Shown piece by piece: positions 8,827 through 17,059 of a stretch of 59,509 nt of DNA. Position 1 is the stretch's first letter. The number at the start of each line of letters is the position of its first letter. Origin of the DNA: Clostridia bacterium. GTDB lineage: Bacteria > Bacillota > Clostridia > Christensenellales > Aristaeellaceae. Where the stretch lies: positions 1 to 59,509 of the forward strand of contig JAUNQH010000007.1 of assembly GCA_030536295.1 (NCBI GenBank). The letters run 5' to 3'. The position numbers and the translations under genes are program-made. Under the pieces are notes generated by a model. The model ran no database searches, was not told the origin of the DNA, and saw nothing but the letters and a program-made list of their open reading frames with translations.

Positions 8827-11778
8827 ATGCTGAACATGCTTGAAATGTTTGAAGAGAACGTGAAAAACTTTCCGGAACGGATCGCGCTCAGATCCGTGGG
8901 AGAGGTGACCAAAAGCCTGACCTTCCGCGAAGCGGATGAGTATTCCGGCAGAGTCTATGCCTGGCTGAAAGCGAATGGTTATGGCAAAGAGGATTTTGTG
9001 ATGATCTGTCTGCCCCGCGGGATCATGACGGGCGTGTGCGTGCTGGGCATCCTGAAGGCGGGCGCCGCTTTCGTGATCGTGGAGGACAATTACGCGCCGG
9101 AGCGGATCAGCTTCATTGAAAAGGACTGCGGCTGCAAGCTGAAGATCGACGCGGCCCTGCTGCTTGAGATCATGAAGACGCCGCCGCTCTCCGGGCACGA
9201 GCAGGCGGATCCCCATGACGCCGCCTACGCGGTCTACACCTCCGGCACCACAGGGAACCCCAAGGGTGTGCTGCATGAATACGGCAACATCTCGGAATAT
9301 CTGGAATCCGGAAACAACGAGGGGAAGATCCTCATCGCCCCCGGCGATGTGTTTGCCCTGATCGCGCCGCTGAACTTCATCGCCAGCGCCATGACCTTCT
9401 TCGGCACTTTATCCCGGGGTGCTACAATGATCATCCTGCCCTATGTCATCACCCGTGATGCGAAGCAGCTGATCCGCGTGCTGAATGCCGAAATGGTCAC
9501 CACGATGTTCATGCCGGCGGCCTATGTGCGCCTGTATGACAACTGGAGCCCCTATCTCAAACGCGTCCTGTTCGGCAGCGAACCGGCCAACGGTCTGTCC
9601 CTGAACGGCGTGGAGCTTTACAATGTCTACGGCATGAGCGAATGCGGATTTGACGTATGCTCCTTCCGCATCGATCATGCCTATCCGCAGGCGCCCATCG
9701 GCAAACCGCAGTTCGACAAGCGTGTTTTCCTGCTGGATGAAAACGGGCAGCCGGCCGAAAAGGGCGCGATGGGCGAGCTTTGCGTCGACGATCCGTATGT
9801 CCGCGGATATATCAACCTGCCCGAAAAGACCGCGCAGGTGTTTGTTGACGGAGTCTATCACACCGGCGATCTGGCCCGGATGGATGAGAACGGGCTGCTG
9901 ACGATCGTCGGCCGTAAAGACGATATGATCAAGATCAACGGCAACCGGATCGAGCCGGCCGAGATCGAAGCCTGCTGCCGCAAGGTACTGGGCGTGCGCA
10001 CCGTGGTCGCCAAGGGCTTTTCCAACACGCAGCGCGCGTGGATCTGCCTGTATTACCTGAACAAGGAAGCCGCGGCCGCCGGCCTGCTGGATGAAAGCGG
10101 CGCGCTGAAGCTGTCCGTGGACGCCATCCGGAAGCAGCTGGACCGGATGCTGCCCTATTATATGATCCCGACCTATTATGTCGGCCTGGACGCGCTGCCG
10201 CTGAACCCCAACGGCAAGCTGAACAAAAAGGCCCTGGAGTCCCCGGCCGCGGATGAATTCATGGAGCAGTACATCGCCCCCACCGATCCCGTGCAGCAGA
10301 AGATCTGCGACGCTTTCGCGTCCGTGCTCGGTCTGGAGCGCGTCGGCATCCGGGATGATTTCTATCTCATCGGCGGCGACTCCATGAACTCAATCAAAAT
10401 GCTCTCGCTGTGCGGTCTGCCCGGGCTCTCCGTGATGGATCTGATGCAGAACCATACCGCGGAAAAGCTGGCGCGGCTCTACCGCGACCGCTACGGCGAC
10501 AGCGGCAATGATATCGCCGCGGATAATGAACGCGCGCTGCATCAGCCGCAGATCCTGCTGCCGGAGCAGATCAATGTTGTGGACAACCAGTTCATCCGGG
10601 GCAAATCCACCATGTGGAACCTTTTCTCCCTGGTGCGCCTTGCCGCGGATGTCCGCGCGGAAGATTTCGCGGCGGCCGTCGGCAAGGTGATCCGGAGCCA
10701 CCCCGCGCTGCTGTCCGTCATCCGTTTCGCCACGGTCGGCCGCCGGGAAGAGCTGGTGCTGGAATATCATCCGGAGCTGTTCCGCGATGTGCCCGTGCTG
10801 GATATCACCGAGCAGGAGCTGGAGGAAAAGAAAGCGGATCTGGTCCGGTATTATCAGCTCATGAACTCCCTGCTCTACAGGGCGGAGATCTACAGGACCG
10901 AAAAGGCAAGCTATTTCTTCTTCGATGTGCATCATACCCTGTTTGACGGCACCAGCTATAAAGTCTTCCTGGATGACCTGGAAAAGGCACTTGCGGATCC
11001 CGACGCGGAACCGGAAAAGGATTATTTCTATCTGGAGCTGAGCCGCGAGCAGCAGCTCCGCGAAAGCTCATTCCTTACGGAAACGGTCAGCGCGTATGAC
11101 AAGCGCTTTGCCGGCACCGATCCGGAGCAGCTGGTCGTCCGTCCGGACAGGCAGACCATGGCCAGGGCTTACGGTTCGTTCCATGCCGACCTGCCGGCGG
11201 ATAAGGCCGCGGTCACCGCGAGCCCGCTGTACCGCAAGCTCGGCGGCAACACCTTCTTCATGACCGCCATGATGCTTGCCGTCGCCGAATACAACCATTC
11301 GCCGAAAGCGGCCGTGCAGTGGATCTACAACGGCCGTGATGAGATGACGAAGCAGCATATCACCGGTCTGATGTACAAGACCATGCCGGCGATCATTGAC
11401 CTGAGCGGCGATCCCGCCCTGCAGGATGTGTGTGACGATGTGCTTGAGCAGGTCCGCTACGGCGCCGCGCACAACAGCTGTCCGTACGTTTACCTGTCCG
11501 GCATGGCCGATGCCAATGTTCCCTGCTTCCTGTATCAGAATGATATGTATTCCGTCTTTGACCGTCCGTGCTTCAACGGCCTGGTGGAGCTTCCCGAACA
11601 GAAGGCGGCTTCCGACGCCTCCTTTGAGCTGGAGCTGATCGACAACGCGAAGGATGACTGCTTCCATGTGAGCATCGAGTATTCCGCCGCGGCCTACCGC
11701 GAGGAGAGCGTGGAAACGGTGTTCAGTCTCTTTACGAAGCATGTTCTCAGGCTCATGGCCGAAGGCGGTCAACACTGA
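8827..11778 (+). CDS. NRPS-like protein, adenylation-thiolation-condensation (second)
   Basis: ATG 8827 lies nine bases after AAAGGAG and is preferred over ATG 8821, which is only three bases away. About 983 residues. The layout matches the preceding gene: an adenylation domain with YTSGTTGNPKGV, NVYGMSECGF, HTGDLARMD, GRKDDMIKINGNRIEPAE and NPNGKLNKKAL; a thiolation domain with YLIGGDSM (Ser codon 10,381-10,383); and a C-terminal condensation domain with HHTLFDG (first His codon 10,930). The adenylation halves of the two proteins are nearly superimposable, while the condensation halves diverge more, so the pair arose by tandem duplication. The usual FDAS motif is FIAS here. A C-terminal condensation domain without a following module could join the bound acyl group to an amine on a separate acceptor. 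The gene ends directly against the LysM pseudogene remnant. Confidence 0.88.
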   Translation: MLNMLEMFEENVKNFPERIALRSVGEVTKSLTFREADEYSGRVYAWLKANGYGKEDFVMICLPRGIMTGVCVLGILKAGAAFVIVEDNYAPERISFIEKDCGCKLKIDAALLLEIMKTPPLSGHEQADPHDAAYAVYTSGTTGNPKGVLHEYGNISEYLESGNNEGKILIAPGDVFALIAPLNFIASAMTFFGTLSRGATMIILPYVITRDAKQLIRVLNAEMVTTMFMPAAYVRLYDNWSPYLKRVLFGSEPANGLSLNGVELYNVYGMSECGFDVCSFRIDHAYPQAPIGKPQFDKRVFLLDENGQPAEKGAMGELCVDDPYVRGYINLPEKTAQVFVDGVYHTGDLARMDENGLLTIVGRKDDMIKINGNRIEPAEIEACCRKVLGVRTVVAKGFSNTQRAWICLYYLNKEAAAAGLLDESGALKLSVDAIRKQLDRMLPYYMIPTYYVGLDALPLNPNGKLNKKALESPAADEFMEQYIAPTDPVQQKICDAFASVLGLERVGIRDDFYLIGGDSMNSIKMLSLCGLPGLSVMDLMQNHTAEKLARLYRDRYGDSGNDIAADNERALHQPQILLPEQINVVDNQFIRGKSTMWNLFSLVRLAADVRAEDFAAAVGKVIRSHPALLSVIRFATVGRREELVLEYHPELFRDVPVLDITEQELEEKKADLVRYYQLMNSLLYRAEIYRTEKASYFFFDVHHTLFDGTSYKVFLDDLEKALADPDAEPEKDYFYLELSREQQLRESSFLTETVSAYDKRFAGTDPEQLVVRPDRQTMARAYGSFHADLPADKAAVTASPLYRKLGGNTFFMTAMMLAVAEYNHSPKAAVQWIYNGRDEMTKQHITGLMYKTMPAIIDLSGDPALQDVCDDVLEQVRYGAAHNSCPYVYLSGMADANVPCFLYQNDMYSVFDRPCFNGLVELPEQKAASDASFELELIDNAKDDCFHVSIEYSAAAYREESVETVFSLFTKHVLRLMAEGGQH

Positions 11779-11782
11779 CAGA

Positions 11783-11848
11783 CTCCCTGATCCGCGCCTG
11801 ATCCAGATCGGCGATAAGGTCAACATTCCCGACCGGGCAAAGATCTGA
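11783..11848 (+). pseudogene. Truncated second LysM peptide gene (3' end only)
   Basis: In a frame different from the upstream synthetase, this stretch encodes LPDPRLIQIGDKVNIPDRAKI and then stop. That matches the last 21 residues of the LysM peptide (FPNPRLIHVGDKVNIPDQAKI) with six changes. The leader and the first two-thirds of the LysM domain are missing and there is no start codon. Similarity stops within a few bases of the synthetase stop codon (11,776-11,778), marking a recombination junction. The remnant still carries the copied terminator. It shows that the locus once held a second precursor gene, or that the synthetase block was inserted between duplicated precursors. Confidence 0.85.
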
Positions 11849-11917
11849 TCCCTGAATGCTGAAAAAGAGCCGCTTCGCAAATAACGCGAAGCAGCTCTTT
11901 TTTGGTTCCGGTCAAGA
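11791..11917 (+). repeat. Direct repeat, right copy
   Basis: This is the counterpart of 1971-2098. The coding tail, stop codon, spacer CCCTGAATGCTG and terminator stem are nearly unchanged; similarity fades after GGTCAAG. Together the copies bracket 9.7 kb. Confidence 0.9.
11863..11903 (+). terminator. Rho-independent terminator closing the exporter/NRPS operon
   Basis: The inverted repeat GAGCCGCTTCGC / GCGAAGCAGCTC plus six T residues duplicates the terminator at 2043-2085. It now serves as the end of the synthetase operon. The remaining 11,920-12,192 is AT-rich and non-coding, with no convincing promoter. Confidence 0.88.
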
Positions 11918-12192
11918 CCGCCCGGTCAGGGTCTTTTCCTGCCCGGCCGCGTTTTCCGTGCAGTGCCTGATCTTTACTTTTTTGAAAAAGGTAGACTTTT
12001 AGCTCTGCAGGGGTGTAAAATAAAAAAAGGCATTGAAGCATTGTTTTGATGTCATTCAAGAACATTGATCATTCCGCTTTGGATAATCTGTTTTCCGCGT
12101 GAAAGGCGTGGATATTGTCTGCTTTTGCAAAAAGTACGCGGCGCCGGCCGAAAAGGAACGGTACATGCTATTGAATACCGAGGAGAAAAGGA

Positions 12193-13161
12193 ATGAACCT
12201 GGTCAGTGTAATAGTTCCGGTCTACAATGTAGAACCTTATCTGAACAAATGCGTTCAGTCCATCGTCCGGCAGGATCATCCGCAGCTTGAGATCCTGCTG
12301 GTGGATGACGGTTCCACTGATCGCAGCGGCCTGATGTGTGATGAATGGGCAGCGCGGGACAGTCGTATTCAGGTGATCCATAAAAAGAACGGCGGGCAGT
12401 CAGAAGCCCGGAATGTCGGTCTTGGTATCGCCAAAGGAGATCTTATTGCATTTGTGGATTCGGATGATGAACTGGAGCCGGATAATATCCGTACACTGTC
12501 GGAATTGCTGAGCCGGTATGAAGAAGCGGATATCGCCCAGGGCAATCACTACACGCATCGAAACGGTAAGACCAAGCTTGAATACGCAGCTTCTCCCGAA
12601 GGTTTCATGACCCGCGCCGATGCTTTTCGCGCGGTCTTGTATCATGATCGCGTGGATGTCGGTCCATGTAATAAGCTCTTCAGAAGAAAGGTTTTTGAAA
12701 CACTGCGTTTTCCGGAAGGCAGGATCTATGAAGACACGGCCCTGTTCGGAAAGCTTTTATCAGAAAGCAGCGGATTTGTTTATTGCGGCAGACCGCTCTA
12801 CCATTACTTCGTCAGAGAAGGATCGACCGTGCACGGCGGATTTGATGAGAAAAGGCTGGGCTATATCAGTGCCGTGCAGGAGCTGAATCAGGCCGCGATG
12901 CAGACGGACAGCCGTTTGGAGGAAGCTTGCACGCGTCGGATCACACACGCGTATCTGAGTGTGCTTCGGTATATGGAGCATTGTGAAGCAGGTGACCGCG
13001 CCTTGCGTGACGATCTGCGGATGAAAGCGCTGCAGAACAGCGCCGCGGTGATCGGAAACGCGAGCGCGCCGAAAAGAGACAAGCTCGCGCTGCGGCTTCT
13101 GAAGCTGGGATATCTGCCGTTTTACGCGAGCTGGCGTTTGTACGGAAAACTCAGACCATGA
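12193..13161 (+). CDS. Family 2 glycosyltransferase
   Basis: This 322-residue GT-A fold protein has the family 2 signature at its N-terminus (VSVIVPVYNVEPYLNKCVQS), ILLVDDGSTDRSG near residue 35, a conserved NGGQSEARNVGL, and the metal-binding DSDD near residue 91. There is no signal peptide or clear membrane anchor, so it is probably cytoplasmic or peripheral. It transfers a sugar from a nucleotide donor to an unknown acceptor, probably a surface polysaccharide or glycolipid. The start is ATG 12,193 behind GGAGAAAAGG. The next gene is another glycosyltransferase 30 bases on, suggesting one operon. No promoter or terminator joins it to the upstream synthetase locus. Confidence 0.88.
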   Translation: MNLVSVIVPVYNVEPYLNKCVQSIVRQDHPQLEILLVDDGSTDRSGLMCDEWAARDSRIQVIHKKNGGQSEARNVGLGIAKGDLIAFVDSDDELEPDNIRTLSELLSRYEEADIAQGNHYTHRNGKTKLEYAASPEGFMTRADAFRAVLYHDRVDVGPCNKLFRRKVFETLRFPEGRIYEDTALFGKLLSESSGFVYCGRPLYHYFVREGSTVHGGFDEKRLGYISAVQELNQAAMQTDSRLEEACTRRITHAYLSVLRYMEHCEAGDRALRDDLRMKALQNSAAVIGNASAPKRDKLALRLLKLGYLPFYASWRLYGKLRP

Positions 13162-13191
13162 TAGGATTTCGGAAGGGACGGGTCTAAGCTG

Positions 13192-14655
13192 TTGGACAAG
13201 AAAGCCATTAAGTATAAGCTGAAAAACTCGTATATCCTGTCAACGGCATTCTATTTTGCCAGACAATGCATCGTTGAGCCGCTCAAAGCGAGGGGAAAAG
13301 AACCGGTCATCCATCGTCCGCAAAACGCGTTATTTCAGGTGAAGGTCGCCATTATCTGCGATGAGATGACCTGGCAGAACTGCAAGGATCTTTTTCAGGA
13401 AGCCTGTTATCTTACACCGGGCAACTGGAAAAAAACGCTGGAACAGTATAAGCCTGATTTTCTTTTTTGTGAATCCGCGTGGACAGGGATCGATGAGTAT
13501 TGGCACATCTGGTGCGGCAGAATATTCAAGAATCATAAGGTGCTGTTTGAAAACCGCAAGGCGCTGCTCGGTATTTTAGCCTGTTGCAAAAAAGAAGGGA
13601 TCCCTGCCGTATTCTGGAACAAGGAAGACCCCGTGTTCTACCGCGAGCCGCAAAGTGATTTTACGGAAACCGCGCTGCTGTTCGATCATATTTTTACGAC
13701 CGCGCGGGAATGTGTTGCCGGTTATGAGGCAGAAGGACACAGCAGTGTGCACGTGATGCCTTTCGGATTTTCACCGCGCATGTTCCATCCCCTGGAGCGC
13801 GGCGGGGAAGCAAACGGCGCGGTGTTCGCCGGCTCCTGGTTCAGTGAGCACAAACAGCGCTGCAAAGATATGCGTTCTGCATTCGAATGGCTGAAGAAAC
13901 GTGAGATCGCGTTGACGATCTATGACCGCCAATACGGCAAAAACGGTGTTTCCTCGTTTCCATATGAATACCGGTCAGATGTCCGCCCGGCTGAAGCGTA
14001 TGCGGATATGGGAGCGATCTACAGAAAGTATGCGATCGGCGTGAACATCAATACGGTCAAGGAATCGGAAACAATGTTCGCAAGGCGTGTATACGAGATG
14101 ATCGCATGCGGATTGCCGGTGGTCAGCAACGAGTCGCTGGGTATTCGGGAGCGCTTCGGCCGCGGTGTTGCTTTTGTGGAAGACACGGACGCGGAGATCG
14201 CGTCACCTGAAAAGGCACATGATCTGCTGCGGGATGTATTCCTGCATGATACATTTGAAGCAAGGATCCGCGTACTGCTGGAAACGATCGGCATATCACA
14301 GCACAAGCTGCTGCCCGCGCTGGATGTGTTCTGTATCGGAGAAAAGGCTTGCAGGACCGGTGAAGAGATCGACTGGCCCCGCAAGCGCCTGATTCCGGTA
14401 AGCAGTGAAGCGGAGCTGAAAGAAGCGATCGCAAAGGCGAGCGGTCAGTACGGCATTGTCCTGGATGATGACTCCGTGTGTCCGGATATCGCATTCTTTT
14501 TGACACAGTTTGCCTTTTTGCCCGCTGACTGCGGTGTATGTGCGGGAAGCGAGCACTATCGTATTGAGAAAACATCATCCTGCAAAGACATTCTGTGGCC
14601 GTTACGCACGCTGAAGTGCAACGCGCCGGCGGGAAAATACCGTTATATCTGCTGA
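13192..14655 (+). CDS. CgeB/DUF3880-type glycosyltransferase-like protein
   Basis: This 487-residue protein starts at TTG 13,192; GGAAGGG lies about 14 bases upstream, so the exact start is uncertain. The central part has the pattern of DUF3880 and glycosyl transferase 1-2 domains (CgeB-like spore-coat family): PDFLFCESAWTG, a segment on whether the target is AVFWNKEDP, HVMPFGFSPRMFHP, GVNINTVKES and YEMIACGLPVVSNES. The last is the typical GT-B sugar-nucleotide region. The C-terminal 120 residues resemble a glycosyltransferase-associated DDDSVCPD segment but are unassigned. Its GC content is somewhat lower than its neighbours. It probably acts with the upstream family 2 enzyme on a surface glycan. 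Confidence 0.72.
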   Translation: MDKKAIKYKLKNSYILSTAFYFARQCIVEPLKARGKEPVIHRPQNALFQVKVAIICDEMTWQNCKDLFQEACYLTPGNWKKTLEQYKPDFLFCESAWTGIDEYWHIWCGRIFKNHKVLFENRKALLGILACCKKEGIPAVFWNKEDPVFYREPQSDFTETALLFDHIFTTARECVAGYEAEGHSSVHVMPFGFSPRMFHPLERGGEANGAVFAGSWFSEHKQRCKDMRSAFEWLKKREIALTIYDRQYGKNGVSSFPYEYRSDVRPAEAYADMGAIYRKYAIGVNINTVKESETMFARRVYEMIACGLPVVSNESLGIRERFGRGVAFVEDTDAEIASPEKAHDLLRDVFLHDTFEARIRVLLETIGISQHKLLPALDVFCIGEKACRTGEEIDWPRKRLIPVSSEAELKEAIAKASGQYGIVLDDDSVCPDIAFFLTQFAFLPADCGVCAGSEHYRIEKTSSCKDILWPLRTLKCNAPAGKYRYIC

Positions 14656-14736
14656 TAAGGATGCCTGTTATTGTGATCCGCCGCGGCGATCATCCGCATC
14701 CCGGTCAATCAACAAAAAAACAGGAATAAACTAAAA

Positions 14737-14763
14737 CCGGGATCGTCAATATGATGATCCCGG
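14737..14763. terminator. Bidirectional terminator between converging genes
   Basis: A perfect eight-pair stem CCGGGATC / GATCCCGG with an 11-base loop has A-rich sequence on the left and a short T-rich run on the right. It can end both the glycosyltransferase operon and the DUF4037 gene, which converge here. Confidence 0.7.
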
Positions 14764-14805
14764 TCATTTATCTGCAGCATGAGAATATGAGAACTTGTTC
14801 CTCCT

Positions 14806-15756
14806 TTATTCGTTTACAGCCGCCAGAATATTCAGGTTGCGCACATCTCCGTCCGCGATCCGGTCATTCACGGAATACGCGTGCTTTTCAAGATCGCCGC
14901 ATACAGCCTCCGTCAGCTGCTGATCCTGAAGCTCATCGATCATATCCGCCGCGATCTCTTCGATCACCGCGTATTTCCGCTCCGCGGCCGCGTCGTCCCT
15001 GCAGTCGCCGAAAAGCAGAAAGCCCAGCTTATCCGCGAACCGCTCCATTCCGTAAAGCTGACGAAGCGCGCGGAAACACCATTTGTAATACGGCGCGTAC
15101 CGGTTCCGCAGCAGGAAGACGTTCCGGATCGCGGCATTCACGAACTGCACGCAGGCGAGCTGCGCCGCTTCCGGTTCGCCATGCTTCAGGCAGCGGACGA
15201 AATTATACTGCCCGGCCTGCGCCATGATCAGCAAATTCCCGGCAACGCGCTTGAGCCGGATATCCTCCGGCATGCAGATCAGCTTTTCCCTGATGCCGGA
15301 AAACGCCCCGAGGTTGTCGAAAAACACTTCGCCGTTGACTGCCTCGGCCAGCGCGTAGTCCGGCAGCGTCAGCCACTGCCGTGCCGTCAGCTTCCCGTCT
15401 GCCGCCCCGACCGCTTTCAGATAAAAATCCGCCGTCCTGATCACGCCGTTCCGGCTGCCGCCGACGGGTGAAAGCGGCTGACGCTTCAGCCCCGCGTATT
15501 CCTTCGGCAGCTTCGCGTAGGCCCGCTCCAGGCGGAAGGCCTGCCTGCGGTCGATCACATCCTCCCCGGGCAGGAAGATGCAGAACCCCGGTTCAAAGTC
15601 ATGATCCCGTGATATCTCATCGTCAAAGCCGAAGCGTTCCGATCCGTTACCGACAAGACCCGCCGCGAGATACGGCAGCAGATCGGCAAACTCATTCTCC
15701 AGCATCGGCCTGCCGAAGGCTTCATAATAACCTTTCGCGATCTCAAGCCCGTTCAT
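14806..15756 (-). CDS. DUF4037 nucleotidyltransferase-like protein
   Basis: This 316-residue protein has the nucleotidyltransferase-like core motif GSERFGFDDEISRDHDFEPG near residues 37-56. The pattern is GSxxxGxDDExSRDHD, typical of DUF4037 proteins. The remainder is helical, with the LNEMIG-free, Tyr-rich C-terminal part seen in that family. No substrate is established for the family, so no function is assigned beyond a probable nucleotidyltransferase fold. Its start overlaps the end of the upstream TPR gene by 14 bases, so the two are co-translated and probably work together. There is no signal peptide, so it is cytoplasmic. Confidence 0.75.
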   Translation of the reverse strand: MNGLEIAKGYYEAFGRPMLENEFADLLPYLAAGLVGNGSERFGFDDEISRDHDFEPGFCIFLPGEDVIDRRQAFRLERAYAKLPKEYAGLKRQPLSPVGGSRNGVIRTADFYLKAVGAADGKLTARQWLTLPDYALAEAVNGEVFFDNLGAFSGIREKLICMPEDIRLKRVAGNLLIMAQAGQYNFVRCLKHGEPEAAQLACVQFVNAAIRNVFLLRNRYAPYYKWCFRALRQLYGMERFADKLGFLLFGDCRDDAAAERKYAVIEEIAADMIDELQDQQLTEAVCGDLEKHAYSVNDRIADGDVRNLNILAAVNE

Positions 15757-16573
15757 AGATCTCCCCTGCTCTCCGTTTCAGCTCCTGTTCCGCGGCGAAC
15801 CAGCCGTAGTGCCCGAAAACAGGCGCGCATTTTTCACATACAAAAGCATAGTGCCCGTCCCGCGGCAGTCCTTCCGTATCCAGAAGCGCCTCCGCTTCCG
15901 CCAGGTACCCGTCGATCCTTTCAGCCCCGTTCTCCGGCCCTGCTTCCGCTTCCGTAAGATCGGCCAGATTCAGCAGCGTCACGGCGATCTCCGGCTCGCC
16001 GCCGGCCTGTTTCCGCATCACGCCGATCGCCTTGTGATACAGCGCCTCCGCCTCACGGTATTCCTTCAGCCCGGAAAGCGTAACGGCCATATTGTTGTAA
16101 AGCCCGCCGAGCCGTTCATCATCCGGCTGCAGGCAGGTCTCATAGATGCTCCGCGCCCCGCGGTAAAGCTTCAGCGCCTCCTCCGTCCGGCCGAAGGCCC
16201 TGTATCCCGTGGCGGCGTTGATCAGCGTTGTGCCGTAAGACACGGTGCCGCCGATCTCCATGCCGTCCGCCAGCGCGAGGGCGTCCGCAACGGCCTGCAG
16301 GCATTCCTGCCCCCTGTTCATCTTGCGGTACAGGCCGATCATCTCATTGAGCACGGTCAGCCTGCCGCGCGCGTCGCCGCTGCTCTCCGCTTCCGCGAGC
16401 CAGTACCGCAGATGGCGTTCGGCGGCGGACCAGTCATTGCGGCTGAGATGCTGATCCAGCTTTTCAATGACTCTCCCCGCGGGGATCGGTCTGATCTCCG
16501 GGTGCATATTCAGCAGGCACTGAGGTTCTTTGTAGTCCTCCCCGGACAAAGGGCGGCCGTTCACATCATTCAT
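15743..16573 (-). CDS. Tetratricopeptide-repeat protein
   Basis: This 276-residue cytoplasmic protein is built of TPR helices, with repeat cores around residues 55-200. Visible examples are LINAATGYRAFGRTEEALKL, LYNNMAVTLSGLKEYREAEA and VTLLNLADLTEAEAG. No catalytic motif is seen. It overlaps the DUF4037 gene by 14 bases, a pairing that suggests a scaffold or sensor for that enzyme (inference). No regulatory domain is visible. Confidence 0.8.
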   Translation of the reverse strand: MNDVNGRPLSGEDYKEPQCLLNMHPEIRPIPAGRVIEKLDQHLSRNDWSAAERHLRYWLAEAESSGDARGRLTVLNEMIGLYRKMNRGQECLQAVADALALADGMEIGGTVSYGTTLINAATGYRAFGRTEEALKLYRGARSIYETCLQPDDERLGGLYNNMAVTLSGLKEYREAEALYHKAIGVMRKQAGGEPEIAVTLLNLADLTEAEAGPENGAERIDGYLAEAEALLDTEGLPRDGHYAFVCEKCAPVFGHYGWFAAEQELKRRAGEIYERA

Positions 16574-16652
16574 ACCGGTTTCCGTTCACACTTTCCTGCC
16601 GGTCCTGCCGCGGCTCTCCGGCGCGCGGCTTTCCGGATCATTGCTTTTTTAT

Positions 16653-16902
16653 GGTTCTTCATAAAAAGTCAGGCTATGTTAAAGGGATGCCGCGAAGGTT
16701 TCCAAAGGGAAATCTCATTCACGACCGCCGGTGGCGGGAGTTTCGTGAATGAGTTTCTCAAGCGAAAGGGAGCAGTCTCAACAGTGTTGAGCTGCGACCA
16801 TTGAGCTTGCGGATCGATCGCAAAGCCCTTTGGTCGCGCCCGCAGGCGCGAGATCTTTTTGCTGCAATGAAGAACAGATAGCCCAGGTTTCCGTGAAGAG
16901 CC
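16653..16902 (+). mobile_element. MITE-like structured repeat, copy 1
   Basis: A 250-bp non-coding element bounded by 25-bp imperfect terminal inverted repeats (17 of 25 match: GGTTCTTCA... and, read inward from the right end, GGCTCTTCA..., both ending GGCTAT). It is flanked by a perfect 6-bp duplication TTTTAT (16,647-16,652 and 16,903-16,908). Inside are an 11-pair stem CTCATTCACGA/TCGTGAATGAG (16,714-16,724 with 16,743-16,753), a dyad CTCAACAGTGTTGAG, a long-range stem CCAAAGGG/CCCTTTGG (16,702-16,709 with 16,826-16,833) and CGCGCC-CGCA-GGCGCG. A second copy lies at 24,113-24,412. No open frame or transposase is present. It fills most of the gap between the TPR gene and the LacI promoter. 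Confidence 0.85.
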
Positions 16903-16991
16903 TTTTATATTATACGCCCGCAGCGATCTGTTATCAATATGACCGCTTTTCCGGCCGCGGACAAAAAAGCCGCGGGATCCAAAATCCGGTA

Positions 16992-17020
16992 TTGACATTA
17001 AACGTTTAAGTTGTTAGAAT
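16992..17020 (+). promoter_or_regulatory. LacI-gene promoter with operator in the spacer
   Basis: TTGACA (16,992-16,997) and TAGAAT (17,015-17,020) are separated by exactly 17 bases. A perfect 12-bp palindrome TTAAACGTTTAA occupies 16,998-17,009 within the spacer. A bound LacI-type repressor would block RNA polymerase directly, so the gene is probably autoregulated. A partial second site (AATCGTTTAA) follows near 17,031. Confidence 0.88.
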
Positions 17021-17059
17021 ACAGACAATGAATCGTTTAAGCTGTATGAGGTGCGTGCA

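Noticed and set aside
1971-11917. Direct repeats as phage or integrative-element attachment sites
   Set aside because: The repeat is the coding tail and terminator of a known local gene, not a tRNA or conserved target, and no integrase is present.
11968-12192. Promoter candidates ahead of the glycosyltransferase pair
   Set aside because: Several TTGAAA- and TATAAT-like words exist, but no pair with 16-18-base spacing was convincing.
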